The notes under the pieces: model-generated
What the model was told of the DNA's origin: nothing
Database searches by the model: none
Seen by the model: only the letters and a program-made list of their open reading frames with translations
Translations under genes and position numbers: made by a program
Part shown: positions 55,268-64,000 of the stretch, piece by piece
Numbering within the stretch: position 1 is the stretch's first letter
Layout: every line of letters starts with the position of its first letter
Assembly (NCBI GenBank): GCA_014879655.1
Contig: JACSRS010000223.1
Coordinates: forward strand, 1-64,000
Source: Burkholderiaceae bacterium
GTDB taxonomy: Bacteria > Pseudomonadota > Gammaproteobacteria > Burkholderiales > Burkholderiaceae_C
Length of the DNA: 64,000 bases
Direction of reading: 5' to 3'

Positions 55268-56689
55268 ATGGCCAAGACCAAAAAACGCCTCAATAGCCAA
55301 GGCGCCCCTCATCCCGATACTCCATACCTCTCCGCCGATGAGCGCGCCGCCAAAGGAAAGGCGCTGCGCAAAATTGTGCCGCGGGGATCACAGGCAGGGT
55401 GGAAGCCGTTCGAAGGCCGCCGTGATCCGGTGGACCTACTGAACGAATCCAATCAAGGCCGGATTCCGGAGTTGATCCCGATCCGTTTCGGGCGCATGTC
55501 GGCGTCGCCCTTCGCGTTCTACCGGGGGTCAGCCGTGCTGATGGCGGCTGACCTGGCCCACACCCCGACCAGCGGCATCAGCGTGCAGGCCTGCGGCGAC
55601 GCGCACATGATGAATTTTGGCGGCTTCGCAACCCCGGAGCGCAACGTGGTCTTCGACATCAACGACCTGGACGAGACCCTGCCCGCCCCGTTCGAGTGGG
55701 ACCTCAAGCGTCTGGCGGCCAGCGTGGTGATCGCGGCGAACTACCTGCAGTTGCCCAACAGCGACGCCGCGCGCGTGGCCACCGATCTGGTGCGTGGCTA
55801 TCGCGAGCGCATGAGCAATTACGCCTCGATGCGGGCCCTGGATATCTGGTACGACAAGATCGACCTGCGCAAGTACGAAGACCGGTCGGCTGATCCGGCG
55901 GTCTTGAAGGAGGCCCGAAGACGATTTGCCGCCCGCCTCGAGCGGGAGCAGCGCAAGTCTGTGCCCGACTTCCTGTATCCGAAGCTGGTTTCGCACGAAG
56001 GGGGGAAACCCCGGATCAAGGACGAACCTCCCCTGATCTTCCATCCGTCGGCAGAACTGACGCCCGATCTCGCTTCGGGGTATGCAGAGGGCATTGGCTC
56101 GTATCGGAAGACCTTGCCCGAGCACGTCCGAACCCTGTTCGACCGCTTCCACTTCTTCGATCTGGCGGCAAAGGTTGTTGGCGTGGGCAGTGTCGGGACC
56201 TTCTGCACGATCGGGCTTTTCATGGCAGCCGACGACGACCCGCTGTTCCTGCAGATCAAGGAAGCGCGCGCTTCGGTGCTCGAACCCTACGCGGGCAAAT
56301 CCCGTTATGCAAATAATGGCCAGCGGGTGGTCGTCGGCCAGCGGCTCATGCAGACTGCGAGCGACGTGTTCCTGGGCTGGGCTCGCGGCAAGAATGGCCG
56401 CGACGTCTATGTGCGCCAGCTGCGTGACATGAAGATGTCCGCAGTCATCGAGGACTGGGATATCCCCATGCTGCGGCATTACGCCCGGATGTGCGCGCAT
56501 GCGCTGGCCCGCGCGCACGCCCGCACCGGAGACCCGGCCATGTTGGCCGGCTACATGGGCAGTGGGCAGACCTTCGATGACGCAATCGGCGAGTTCGCGG
56601 TGGAATACGCGGCCCAGAACCGCGCCGACTACCGGGCGTTCATCAAGGCGATCCGCGAGGGACGGATTCCAGCAGCACAAGAGGGCTAA
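55268..56689 (+). CDS. DUF2252 family protein
   Basis: 473 residues. The DUF2252 signature is clear: MSASPFAFYRGSAVLMAADL, VQACGDAHMMNFGGFATPERNVVFDINDLDETLPAPFEWDLKRLAAS (kinase-like ATP and metal motifs HxxN and DxND). The fold resembles aminoglycoside-phosphotransferase-type kinases; the substrate is unknown. AGGAGG lies at 55256-55261, 6 bp before ATG 55268. It follows the channel gene by 56 bp in the same operon. Confidence 0.9.
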   Translation: MAKTKKRLNSQGAPHPDTPYLSADERAAKGKALRKIVPRGSQAGWKPFEGRRDPVDLLNESNQGRIPELIPIRFGRMSASPFAFYRGSAVLMAADLAHTPTSGISVQACGDAHMMNFGGFATPERNVVFDINDLDETLPAPFEWDLKRLAASVVIAANYLQLPNSDAARVATDLVRGYRERMSNYASMRALDIWYDKIDLRKYEDRSADPAVLKEARRRFAARLEREQRKSVPDFLYPKLVSHEGGKPRIKDEPPLIFHPSAELTPDLASGYAEGIGSYRKTLPEHVRTLFDRFHFFDLAAKVVGVGSVGTFCTIGLFMAADDDPLFLQIKEARASVLEPYAGKSRYANNGQRVVVGQRLMQTASDVFLGWARGKNGRDVYVRQLRDMKMSAVIEDWDIPMLRHYARMCAHALARAHARTGDPAMLAGYMGSGQTFDDAIGEFAVEYAAQNRADYRAFIKAIREGRIPAAQEG

Positions 56690-56776
56690 AAGTGGCGCCC
56701 CCCGTATTCCGCCCGCCTGCAACAGTTCGTCGTGGTCAATGGCCAGCGATGCTTGAAACGTACCAAGGCAGATGAA

Positions 56777-57067
56777 ATGCGTCAATATTTGGCACTCATG
56801 GCCCTCGGATCCACCCTGTTGGCCGGTCCGGCCTGCGCAGTGGTCTATTGCAAGTCGGTCGGCGTGCCCAAGGGCTGCGTGGCGCGACCGACAGCGGCCG
56901 CCGCGGCGGTTGCCACTCCGGGCGTGGGTGCGCCAGGGGTGGGCGCTGCCCCTGGCGTGGGCGTAGGCGCGCCCGGCGTGGGCGTTGCGCCCGACGTGGG
57001 GGCTCCCGGGCCGGGAGCGGCTCCCGCGAATCGCGGCGGCCCCGTCAATCGGCCCGGTGTGCGTTGA
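56777..57067 (+). CDS. small exported GVG-repeat protein
   Basis: 96 residues. Signal peptide (ending GPACAV), a conserved VVYCKSVGVPKGCVARP segment with two cysteines, then tandem GVGAPGVGAAPG-type repeats ending GAAPANRGGPVNRPGVR. The elastin-like repeats are low-complexity and probably disordered. The VVYC-xxxx-PxGCVARP head is common in small Burkholderiales exported proteins of unknown function. Unrelated to its neighbours. Confidence 0.72.
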   Translation: MRQYLALMALGSTLLAGPACAVVYCKSVGVPKGCVARPTAAAAAVATPGVGAPGVGAAPGVGVGAPGVGVAPDVGAPGPGAAPANRGGPVNRPGVR

Positions 57068-57460
57068 GCGCCAGACCCGGCAAGCTGCGCCGGGAGAACG
57101 TGCACCCACTGCGAATTCAGGCCACGCCTCCCATTCGCCACTCGCTCCATGGCGATCGATGAGCAAGTTGCGCTGAGTCGTGGCAGATTTTTTTCAAATT
57201 TCCGGCTAACCGGGTTTCCTGCAGCCCCGCCCGGCTGAAAGTGCGGCCAGCAAACGCGCTCACCCGGTTGACATTCGCTGGCGTACTTTTGTCTGGTCAA
57301 CTTCTGCGGCTTGCGCTTGGTCCAAGCGGATGGATGCCGCACGATCGGGTCCGCTTGCCGGACGGCGGCCGATGACTGGGTTCAAGATTGGGGCATTTGT
57401 TGGCGGCTTGTTTCTTCTGAAGGTGTTAATCTGAATTTCCTTCAGCAGCCCCGCACCACC
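57068..57460. other. intergenic region without recognised gene
   Basis: 393 bp between the GVG-repeat gene and the transglutaminase-like gene. Mixed composition; only antisense and short open frames. TTGACA lies at 57268-57273 (TTGACATTCGC), without a clear -10; a promoter for the next gene is likely here. Confidence 0.4.
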
Positions 57461-58321
57461 GTGACCCGAATCCAGATCAGCCATGCAACGGTCTATCACT
57501 ACCGCAGCGCGGTCAGCCTGAGCCCGCATCGGCTGATGCTGCGCCCCCGGGAAAGCCGTGAGCTGCAACTCATCTCGCACACCCTGGATGTGTCGCCCGA
57601 CGCAACGATTGCGTGGGCGCACGATGTCTCGGGCAATGCGGTCGCGACCGCGTCATTCACCGGCCGGACCGACGCCTTGCGGATTGAGAGCAAGCTCGAA
57701 CTGGAACTTACCGGCAACGCCTGGCCGATCTTCAATATTGCGGCGGCAGCCCTCACGTATCCCTTCTTCTATTCGAACGACGATCGCGCGGATCTGGGGG
57801 CACTGGCCATCCAGCAGTACCTGGACCCGATGGGGCGCCTGCAGAAATGGGCCCGATCGTTCGTGCGGGGCCCCGCAACCGACACGCTGGAACTGCTGAA
57901 GGCGATCAGCCATGGGGTGTCCGAATCCCTGCAGTACGAGGTGCGCGAAAGCGAGGGTACCCAGACGCCGATCGAATCGCTGGATCGCGGCAAAGGTTCA
58001 TGCCGCGACTTCGCCATCCTGTTCGCCGAGGCGGTTCGCAGTCTGGACATGGGCGCCCGGATCGTGTCGGGCTATCTGTACGACCCGCAAAGCACGGCGA
58101 CGGGTTCCTCGGGCGCCGGCTCCACCCACGCATGGTCCGAGGTCTATGTACCCGGGGCTGGCTGGATCAACTTCGACCCGACCAATCGCAGCATCGGCGG
58201 CTTCAACCTGGTTCCGGTTGCTGTGGCCCGCGACATCACGCTGTTGATGCCGGTGTCGGGCAGCTACCTGGGCGCGGCAGATGCGTTCGCGGGGATGGAG
58301 GTTGAAGTCCGGGTGACTTGA
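57461..58321 (+). CDS. transglutaminase-like cysteine protease family protein
   Basis: 286 residues from GTG 57461. The bacterial transglutaminase-like N-terminal region (TRIQISHATVYHYRSAVSLSPHRLMLRPRES) leads into the core domain with the triad C181 (GKGSCRDFA), H223 (STHAWSEVY) and D239 (NFDPTN). Usually cytoplasmic or membrane-near, it is found with amide-bond-forming or -cleaving systems. No obvious partner here; TauE follows after 52 bp. Confidence 0.88.
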   Translation: MTRIQISHATVYHYRSAVSLSPHRLMLRPRESRELQLISHTLDVSPDATIAWAHDVSGNAVATASFTGRTDALRIESKLELELTGNAWPIFNIAAAALTYPFFYSNDDRADLGALAIQQYLDPMGRLQKWARSFVRGPATDTLELLKAISHGVSESLQYEVRESEGTQTPIESLDRGKGSCRDFAILFAEAVRSLDMGARIVSGYLYDPQSTATGSSGAGSTHAWSEVYVPGAGWINFDPTNRSIGGFNLVPVAVARDITLLMPVSGSYLGAADAFAGMEVEVRVT

Positions 58322-58373
58322 TCGCCCGGGCCGCGGCGTCACGGAAGCCCCGGCTTTGCGTGAAACTCAAACG

Positions 58374-59138
58374 ATGTTCTTGCTGGAATCATTCTCCCCC
58401 ACCCAACTCGCCACCATCGCCGCGGCGTATTTCATCGCTGCACTGGTCAAGGGTGTGACCGGGCTGGGCTATTCCTCGACCTGCCTGCCGATCCTCACAC
58501 TGGCCTTCGGCCTGAAGGAGGCGTTGCCACTGGTGCTGATCCCGTCGGTCGCGTCGAACCTGGTGGTGATGGTCAGCACGCCCGGTTTCCGCGCCAGCGT
58601 GTGGCGCTTCTGGCCAATGATTTTGTCTGCCGCCGCATCGGTTTTTGCGGGTCTGTGGGTACTGACGCAGATACGGAGCGAAAGTGCCGCTGCGGTGCTG
58701 GGTGCGGTGCTGATGATCTACGTCGCCTTCGCATTGGCGAACGCGCGCTTCCGATTGACCGAGGCGCGAACGCGCAAGTTTGAACCGGCCATTGGCGCCG
58801 CCACGGGTTTCGTCAACGGCTTGACCGGGTCGCAAGTCATGCCGGTGATCCCTTACCTGTTGTCGCTCGATCTGCCACGCGAGCGCTTTGTTCAGGCCAG
58901 CAACCAGTCTTTCACACTTTCCAGCGCCGCCATGTTTGTCGGCCTCGGCGCGGCCGGCCTGATGACGGTGCAGGTGGTGGCCATATCGGCCCTCGGACTG
59001 GTACTGGTTGCGCTCGGGGTCAACATCGGACAACGCATCAGCCGCCGTCTGGCGCCGCAGGCGTTCCGCACGGCGGTGCTGATCGTGCTGGCAGCGCTGG
59101 GGCTGGGGCTGATCTTGCGGGCAGCAGGCTGGCTCTGA
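58374..59138 (+). CDS. TauE/SafE-family membrane transporter
   Basis: 254 residues, about eight hydrophobic segments. AALVKGVTGLGYSSTCLPIL and the repeated second half GAATGFVNGLTGSQVMPVIPYL are the paired TauE/SafE motifs. Members export sulfite, sulfoacetate or related organosulfur anions. In this arylsulfatase region, sulfite or sulfate release is a possible substrate; this is inference. Confidence 0.87.
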   Translation: MFLLESFSPTQLATIAAAYFIAALVKGVTGLGYSSTCLPILTLAFGLKEALPLVLIPSVASNLVVMVSTPGFRASVWRFWPMILSAAASVFAGLWVLTQIRSESAAAVLGAVLMIYVAFALANARFRLTEARTRKFEPAIGAATGFVNGLTGSQVMPVIPYLLSLDLPRERFVQASNQSFTLSSAAMFVGLGAAGLMTVQVVAISALGLVLVALGVNIGQRISRRLAPQAFRTAVLIVLAALGLGLILRAAGWL

Positions 59139-59158
59139 CGCTGCGGGCGCGACAAACG

Positions 59159-59187
59159 AAAACAGGGCCGCTGGGCGGCCCTGTTTT
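59159..59187. terminator. bidirectional terminator between tauE-like and phasin-like genes
   Basis: A perfect 12-bp stem AAAACAGGGCCG/CGGCCCTGTTTT with a 5-nt loop; it ends in TTTT on both strands, as expected for convergent genes. Confidence 0.88.
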
Positions 59188-59224
59188 CCTGAATGTGCAG
59201 CGCAGCTTTCGCTGCATCGACCCG

Positions 59225-59962
59225 TCAGGCGGCGTTGGCGGTCGCCTTGGCTTTGCGTGCGACGCGGCGCGCAGTGTTCGACGCTTCGGTCGCGGTACCG
59301 GCGATGGCCGTCTCGACCCGCTTGGAGGTTGCCCTGGCTTTGCGTGCAACCCGGCGTGCGGCGTTCGAGGTTTCGGTGGCCGAGTCGGCAACCGCCTGGC
59401 TGACGCGCTGGGTCGCTGCCTTGGTCACGCGCTTGCGCGTGGCCGCAGCCTTGCGCGTCGACGCGTTCAGCTTGCGCGTGGCAACCGCCTTGGCCGGCAT
59501 CGCCTTGCCCGAAACCCGCTTGACCAGCAGGTTGCTGCCTTCTTCGATGCGTTCAGCCACGGTGCTGACGACGATGGCGGCTGGCATGACGACGCTGTTG
59601 ATCGTTTTCAGCGCATTCAGGTTCAAGGCGTGATCGATGCGCTCGGCATTGGCAGCGACAAAGCTCACACCTTTGGTGGCGAGGTCCACGGCAAAGCCGA
59701 CGACGCGCTGCGCACCGTCGGTGCCGAAATGCACGCCCGTGACGGAATAGCCGCTGAGGCGTCGCTGGTTGCCGATCAGGTTCGACCGGATGTCCTTGTT
59801 CAACGCCGACGCGCCGCGATTCACCGCATTTTCAAAGCGCTCGTCGACAAAGCTGATGAGGCGCTCGCCACCGAAGCGGTAGCTGTTGATGACGTTGGTG
59901 GCGGTGATGCCGTAGGTCGCGATGACATCGGTGGCGATGCTGGACAGATTTTTGCTGGACAT
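59225..59962 (-). CDS. phasin-like/histone-H1-like protein
   Basis: 245 residues. A helical N-terminal domain (about 1-150) is followed by a Lys/Arg/Ala-rich C-terminal tail with two near-identical segments, ETSNAARRVARKARATSKRV and EASNTARRVARKAKATANA. The layout resembles PhaF-type phasins (PHA-granule binding head, DNA-binding tail) or histone-H1-like proteins. The head has no family motif that I can name with certainty. A dyad, CTAGAGCG-AG-CGCTCTAG, lies upstream at 60091-60108. Confidence 0.6.
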   Translation of the reverse strand: MSSKNLSSIATDVIATYGITATNVINSYRFGGERLISFVDERFENAVNRGASALNKDIRSNLIGNQRRLSGYSVTGVHFGTDGAQRVVGFAVDLATKGVSFVAANAERIDHALNLNALKTINSVVMPAAIVVSTVAERIEEGSNLLVKRVSGKAMPAKAVATRKLNASTRKAAATRKRVTKAATQRVSQAVADSATETSNAARRVARKARATSKRVETAIAGTATEASNTARRVARKAKATANAA

Positions 59963-60090
59963 GAATTACTCCGGTTTTATGAAAATGGTCTGCTGACCTC
60001 AGGGCCTGCGTTTCGCGGACCGTTTGAATCAGACACAACCGGACTGTGCCCGCGCTTCGTAGAGCGCGCACCTCAATTTCAGGGTTTTCC

Positions 60091-60108
60091 CTAGAGCGAG
60101 CGCTCTAG
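60091..60108. promoter_or_regulatory. dyad upstream of the phasin-like gene
   Basis: Perfect inverted repeat CTAGAGCG-AG-CGCTCTAG, about 130 bp before the phasin-like start and 53 bp beyond the DUF4287 stop (both genes read on the minus strand). It is a candidate operator or attenuator. Confidence 0.4.
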
Positions 60109-60161
60109 TGCCCGGTGAGGCGCACGCGGATGGGCGACCGCCATCGTCCGGTCGACCGTTT

Positions 60162-60380
60162 CTATTCCGGTCGGGACCTGGCCAGGTACGACGCGACCAA
60201 CGCATTCGCATGGCCATGGCCGAGACCGTGCGCTGACTTGAGCAAAGCCACCAGTTCCATGTGCTTGCCGTCACCGGCTACGCGCAAGACCTTGAACCAG
60301 TGCTCCACCGGCTGACCGTAGGTCTTCTCGATCGACGGGAAGTAGGAAGCGGGACCTTTGACTTTCTCGGGACTTGCCAT
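60162..60380 (-). CDS. DUF4287 family protein
   Basis: 72 residues from ATG 60380. ASYFPSIEKTYGQPVEHWFKVL and AHGLGHGHANALVASYLA are the DUF4287 signature. Small cytoplasmic protein of unknown role, frequent in actinobacteria and proteobacteria. Isolated between the phasin-like gene and htpG; an R85 copy lies just upstream. Confidence 0.85.
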   Translation of the reverse strand: MASPEKVKGPASYFPSIEKTYGQPVEHWFKVLRVAGDGKHMELVALLKSAHGLGHGHANALVASYLARSRPE

Positions 60381-60427
60381 GTTGGACCTCAAAACACAGG
60401 CTGCGTGAGCAAGTGAGGAGCCAGCAC

Positions 60428-60520
60428 ACTCACCTATCCATAGCTGCAAAACACCATTTGACGCTGGTTACATCGCAAAAATGGCAAAAAAAGTGGCTCT
60501 CAGGCCCCAAGGGGGTCCCT
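60428..60520 (+). repeat. R85 dispersed repeat, copy 9 (intergenic)
   Basis: ACTCACCTATCCATAGCTGC, CACCATTTGACGCTGGTTAC, CGCAAAAATGG, then AGGCCCCAAGGGGGTCCCT. It lies between DUF4287 and htpG. Confidence 0.8.
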
Positions 60521-60549
60521 TGCGCCGCGGAGGGTTGCGGCGCAAGGGA
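60516..60549. terminator. hairpin downstream of htpG
   Basis: Perfect 13-bp stem TCCCTTGCGCCGC/GCGGCGCAAGGGA with an 8-nt loop, 13 bp beyond the htpG stop. The T-run is missing, so termination may be rho-assisted. It directly adjoins the 3' end of the R85 copy. Confidence 0.6.
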
Positions 60550-60561
60550 AAGCGGTCAGCC

Positions 60562-62538
60562 TCAGACCAGCAGCGCGTTCACCCGCTTGACGTAGGCCGC
60601 AGGGTCTTCGGGCATGCCGCCTTCGGCCAGCAGCGCCTGGTCGAACAGGATGTGCGCCAGGTCGTTGAAGTGCACCGAGCCGTCGAGTTTTTTCACCAGC
60701 GCATGATCGGCGTTGACTTCGAGCACGGGCTTGACCTCGGGCGCAGCCTGACCGGCCTGCTTGAGCATGCGCGCCAGCTGCATGCTCATGCCGCTGTCCT
60801 GCACCACCAGACACGCCGGGCTGTCGACCAGGCGGGTGGTCAGGCGCACGTCTTCAACCTTGTCCTTGAGCGCTTCTTTCAGCTTGGCCAGCAGCGGCTT
60901 AAGGGTTTCGGCGGCGGCTTCTGCGGCTTTTTTCTCGTCTTCGTCCTGCAGCTTGCCCAGATCCACCGCGCCTTTGGCGACCGACTGCATGGGCGTGCCG
61001 TCGAACTCGTGCAGGAAGTTCAGCGCCCACTCGTCGACGCGGTCGGTCATCAGAAGCACTTCGATGCCTTTTTTCTTGAACACTTCCAGCTGCGGGCTGT
61101 TGCGCGCGGCGGCCAGGGTGTCGGCGGTGACGTAATAGATCGCGTCCTGGCCTTCCTTCATGCGGGCCTTGTAGTCGGCCAGGCTGACGGTCACGGTGTC
61201 GCTGGTGGTTGAGGCAAAGCGCAGCAGCTTGGCCAGCCGGTCCTTGTTGGCGAAGTCTTCGCCCAGGCCCTCTTTGAGCACCGCGCCGAACTCGGCGTAG
61301 AACTGCGTGTACTTGCCAGCCTTGGCCTTGTCTTCGTCGCTCACCACGTCGGTCACGCCTTCGGCATCGGCCGTGGCTTCGGGCAGCTTGTCGTGCTTGG
61401 CCAGGTCTTCCAGCATCGACAGCACACGCTTGGTGCAGCCGTCGCGGATGGCTTTGACGTCGCGGCTTTCCTGCAGCAGTTCGCGGCTTACGTTGAGCGG
61501 CAGGTCGGCCGAATCGACCACGCCCTTGACGAAGCGCAGGTAGGTGGGCAGCAGCGCCTCGGCGTCGTCCATGATGAAGACGCGCTTCACGTAGAGCTTG
61601 ATGCCGGCCTTTTTCTCGCGGTTCCACAGGTCGTGCGGCGCCTTGCCCGGGATGTACAGCAGCTGCGTGTATTCGGTGCTGCCTTCGACGCGGTTGTGCG
61701 TCCAGGTCAGCGGGTTCTCGAAGTCGTGGCTGATGGCCTTGTAGAACTCGGTGTACTGCTCGTCGCTGATGTCTTTCTTGGGGCGGGTCCACAGCGCGGT
61801 GGCCTGGTTCACGGTTTCCCATTCGCCGGTCTTGACCATGCCGCCGGGCTGACGGCCGCCTTCTTCGTCGCCGGGGGTGATCAGCTCGCCGTCTTTCCAC
61901 TCTTCCTTTTCCATCAGGATGGGCAGGCTGATGTGGTCGGAGTACTTGTTGATGATGTCCTTGAGCTTCCAGGCACTGGCGTAATCCAGCGCGTCTTCGC
62001 GCAGGTGCAGGATCACGCTGGTGCCGCGCTCGGCGCGGGTGATGGTCTCGACCTCGAAGTCGCCGGCGCCGCCGCTGACCCAGCGCACGCCCTCCGTCTC
62101 TTTCATGCCCGCACGGCGTGATTCCACGGTGATCTTGTCAGCCACGATGAAGCCTGAATAGAAACCCACGCCGAACTGGCCGATGAGCTGCGAGTCAGCC
62201 TTCTGGTCGCCGCTGAGTTTGCTGACGAAGTCCTTCGTTCCACTCTTGGCGATGGTGCCCAGATGGTCGATGGCCTCTTGCGCGCTCATGCCGATGCCGT
62301 TGTCGGTGATGGTCAGCGTCCTCGCGTCCTTGTCAAAGGTGAGCTTGACCTTGAGTTCAGGGTCGTTTTCATACAGACCGGTGTCGTTGATGGCTTCGAA
62401 ACGCAGCTTGTCGCAGGCGTCGGAAGCGTTGGAAACCAGTTCGCGCAGGAAGATTTCCTTGTTGGAGTACAGCGAATGCGTGACCAGGTGCAGCAGCTGG
62501 GCGACTTCGGCCTGGAAGGAAAGGGTTTGTTTGCTCAT
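60562..62538 (-). CDS. htpG: Hsp90-family chaperone HtpG
   Basis: 658 residues from ATG 62538. GHKL ATPase head: [38 protein letters not shown] and GTSVILHL. Middle domain with [20 protein letters not shown] and the C-terminal dimerisation domain ([15 protein letters not shown]). ATP-dependent chaperone. Confidence 0.97.
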   Translation of the reverse strand: MSKQTLSFQAEVAQLLHLVTHSLYSNKEIFLRELVSNASDACDKLRFEAINDTGLYENDPELKVKLTFDKDARTLTITDNGIGMSAQEAIDHLGTIAKSGTKDFVSKLSGDQKADSQLIGQFGVGFYSGFIVADKITVESRRAGMKETEGVRWVSGGAGDFEVETITRAERGTSVILHLREDALDYASAWKLKDIINKYSDHISLPILMEKEEWKDGELITPGDEEGGRQPGGMVKTGEWETVNQATALWTRPKKDISDEQYTEFYKAISHDFENPLTWTHNRVEGSTEYTQLLYIPGKAPHDLWNREKKAGIKLYVKRVFIMDDAEALLPTYLRFVKGVVDSADLPLNVSRELLQESRDVKAIRDGCTKRVLSMLEDLAKHDKLPEATADAEGVTDVVSDEDKAKAGKYTQFYAEFGAVLKEGLGEDFANKDRLAKLLRFASTTSDTVTVSLADYKARMKEGQDAIYYVTADTLAAARNSPQLEVFKKKGIEVLLMTDRVDEWALNFLHEFDGTPMQSVAKGAVDLGKLQDEDEKKAAEAAAETLKPLLAKLKEALKDKVEDVRLTTRLVDSPACLVVQDSGMSMQLARMLKQAGQAAPEVKPVLEVNADHALVKKLDGSVHFNDLAHILFDQALLAEGGMPEDPAAYVKRVNALLV

Positions 62539-62591
62539 GGACGTATAAGTGGCTGAATAGGAAAAAGGCACGCCGCCTTTCCAGACGGCGA

Positions 62592-62614
62592 AACGCCCCT
62601 AGGGTGGGGGCGTT
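62592..62614. terminator. hairpin between the ABC receptor gene and htpG
   Basis: AACGCCCC and GGGGCGTT arms around a 7-nt loop, 21 bp beyond the receptor stop (minus). No T-run; weak terminator candidate. Confidence 0.45.
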
Positions 62615-62635
62615 CGGAGGGTTTTCAAGAAGCTG

Positions 62636-63673
62636 TCAGCGCGGCTGCGACTCGACTTCTTTCACCCAGCGCTCGATCAGGCGCTTGCGCTCGGCCGATT
62701 TGCCGTATTTCTCGAAGTCGTACTTGATCAGGCGCACGTTGTCGATCGAGGGGATGCGCGGGTCGGGCTTGAAGGTCTTGTTGGCCGGCACCTGCAGGCT
62801 GTTGGCTTGGGCGCCGATCTGCTGGCCGGCCGGACTCATGAGCCAGTCGTAATAACGTTTGGCGGCTTCCTTGTTGCGCGCACCCTTGATCAGCGCAATG
62901 CCGCCCACTTCGTAACTCGTGCCTTCACAGGGCGCAGCTGACTGCACCGGGAACTTGTTGGTGATGCGTTCGTTATCAAAGCCGAAGATGAAACTCACGC
63001 CAATGCCCACTTCGCCTTTGGCCACGCTGCGCGCCTGCGCCTGGCCGCTGCGTGTGTACTGCGTGATGTTGCGGTTGAGCTGCCTGAGGTAAGCATAGGC
63101 CTGGTCCTCGCCCATCAGCTGCACCAGCCCGGCCAGAATGGTGTAACCGGTGCCGCTGGAGCCGGGGTTGGACGTCTCGATCTCGCCTTTGTAGCGAGGG
63201 TCGAGCAGGTCTTTCCAGCACTTGGGCGGCGGCAGGTTTTTCTTCTTCAGCACCTCCTCGTTCCAGCCAAAGCCGATGGCGCTGGTGTAAAAGCCCCCCA
63301 CATAGTTCTGGCTCATCGCGTACTGGCGCACCGACCAGCTGTGCAGGTCTTTCAGGTAGTCGGGCCGGTAGGCGTCGAGCAGGCCCATTTCGGCCGCCTG
63401 GTAGTAGGGGTCGCCGGTGCCGCCCCACCAGATGTCGGTTTTCGGATTCGCGGCCTCGGCGCGGATCTGCGCCTGCGCCTCGCCGGTGGGCTTGTGCGCC
63501 TGCAGCACCTTGATGCCGGTCTGGCGCGTGAACTCCTTGGCCGCCAGCTCGCACCAGGGGCCGTCGGTGCTGCAGATCGCGTTGACGGTGCCGCTTTGCG
63601 CGTGCACCGGAGCACTGAAGGTGGCCAGCACGGCGCTGGCGCCCAGCAAGGCAGAAAAAAGGCGGTGTTTCAT
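62636..63673 (-). CDS. ABC transporter periplasmic substrate-binding protein (iron type, AfuA/FbpA-like)
   Basis: 345 residues. Signal peptide (cleavage near PVHAQS), mature start GTVNAICSTDGPWCELAAKEFTRQTGIKV, and TDIWWGGTGDPYYQAAEMGLLDAY, NPGSSGTGYTIL typical of the class II iron-type receptors (SBP_bac_6/11); some transport phosphonate or polyols. No permease or ATPase gene is visible downstream, so it may be orphaned, or the transport genes lie outside. Confidence 0.87.
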   Translation of the reverse strand: MKHRLFSALLGASAVLATFSAPVHAQSGTVNAICSTDGPWCELAAKEFTRQTGIKVLQAHKPTGEAQAQIRAEAANPKTDIWWGGTGDPYYQAAEMGLLDAYRPDYLKDLHSWSVRQYAMSQNYVGGFYTSAIGFGWNEEVLKKKNLPPPKCWKDLLDPRYKGEIETSNPGSSGTGYTILAGLVQLMGEDQAYAYLRQLNRNITQYTRSGQAQARSVAKGEVGIGVSFIFGFDNERITNKFPVQSAAPCEGTSYEVGGIALIKGARNKEAAKRYYDWLMSPAGQQIGAQANSLQVPANKTFKPDPRIPSIDNVRLIKYDFEKYGKSAERKRLIERWVKEVESQPR

Positions 63674-63803
63674 GGCGAAATGCGGGCCCTGCAGCGCCGG
63701 GGAGTGGTTCAAGCCTGCCATTGTGCCGGGGAACATCTGCCCGGCAAGCCACTTTTTGCCGGGGCCTGAGCGGGATCGATCCGCGCCCCGCCCCGGCGCG
63801 CGA

Positions 63804-64000
63804 TCAGGCGCCGTCTACGTCCGTGGCCGGGGCCGGCCGCAGCCACTGCAGAACCTTCTCCGTCACCGCCGGGCTGCTCAGCAGCGCCATGTGGCCGGTG
63901 TTGTAGGCCACCCATTGCGACTCTTTGGCAAACACCAGCGAGCGCCCCGGCTCGTCGTGTTTGCCCAGCGCGCTGTTCAGTGGCACCAGGCCGTCGCCGG
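63804..64000 (-). CDS. alpha/beta hydrolase, C-terminal part (runs off the window end)
   Basis: At least 65 residues at the 3' end of the gene. GDGLVPLNSALG carries the catalytic aspartate, and YNTGHMALLSSPAVTEKVLQWL the catalytic histidine, of lipase/esterase-like alpha/beta hydrolases. The nucleophile serine lies beyond the window end. Confidence 0.75.
   Translation of the reverse strand, partial: GDGLVPLNSALGKHDEPGRSLVFAKESQWVAYNTGHMALLSSPAVTEKVLQWLRPAPATDVDGA

Noticed and set aside
56885-57050. Short repeated GGCGTGGGCG units as a possible CRISPR or satellite
   Set aside because: They are codon-level repeats that encode the GVG/APG protein repeat of the gene at 56777, without spacers.

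Overview
The window is chromosomal DNA of a GC-rich betaproteobacterium, most likely a member of the Comamonadaceae/Burkholderiales. The grounds are the 5' end of a 16S rRNA gene at positions 1-350, gene content typical of that group (Bug-type solute receptor, DUF2252, DUF4287, an NP-C-x-P cysteine protein beside YeeE/YedE halves), and high GC with a strong preference for G/C in third codon positions. No tRNA, intact insertion sequence, prophage or CRISPR array was recognised.

Layout. 1-620: start of an rrn operon on the minus strand with leader and promoter. 0.9-9.0 kb: uup, then a divergent pair of a MocR-type regulator and a run of export and amino-acid genes (LysE, EamA, aminotransferase, PhzF-like, VOC-like). 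9.0-18.3 kb: EgtB-like protein, histidine phosphatase, RlmN-family enzyme coupled to a Bug receptor, a 7TM sensor with a broken GGDEF motif coupled to a creatininase-family amidohydrolase, an AlaX-type editing protein, a DUF167 protein, and a cyclopropane-fatty-acid synthase that has lost its catalytic core. 18.4-25 kb: DsbD/ScsB-like thiol reductase with a periplasmic thioredoxin-fold partner, metY flanked by two CoA-binding paralogues, hemE. 25-30.8 kb: an intergenic region with DnaA boxes, priA, then a compact sulfur cassette (two YeeE/YedE halves, a Cys-repeat exported peptide, an uncharacterised protein, a periplasmic rhodanese) closed by a strong terminator. 30.9-45 kb: katG, auxin-efflux-type carrier, rep helicase, a small exported protein, glycosyltransferases and a sugar-kinase-like protein, and a ViaA/RavA-like VWA-MoxR pair. 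45-60.4 kb: more accessory DNA: phospholipase A, a fused carotenoid-isomerase-like/ferredoxin-reductase flavoprotein, an SDR, gene remnants, then AraC regulator / arylsulfatase / outer-membrane channel / DUF2252 / transglutaminase / TauE exporter, and a phasin-like protein. 60.5-64 kb: htpG, an iron-type ABC receptor and the end of an alpha/beta hydrolase.

The most notable structure is not a gene: an approximately 85-bp dispersed repeat (here called R85, core CCATTTGACGCTGGCT) occurs about ten times. It lies in intergenic DNA (three copies) and also inside open protein-coding genes (uup, phzF-like, alaX-like, dsbD, a small exported protein, possibly priA), where it is translated as linkers or, once, as most of a signal peptide. 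The second notable item is the sulfur cassette with its NPC(G/A)P-repeat peptide.

All functional calls come from reading motifs by eye; no database search was run. Start codons are choices based on Shine-Dalgarno-like sequence, overlaps and family length.
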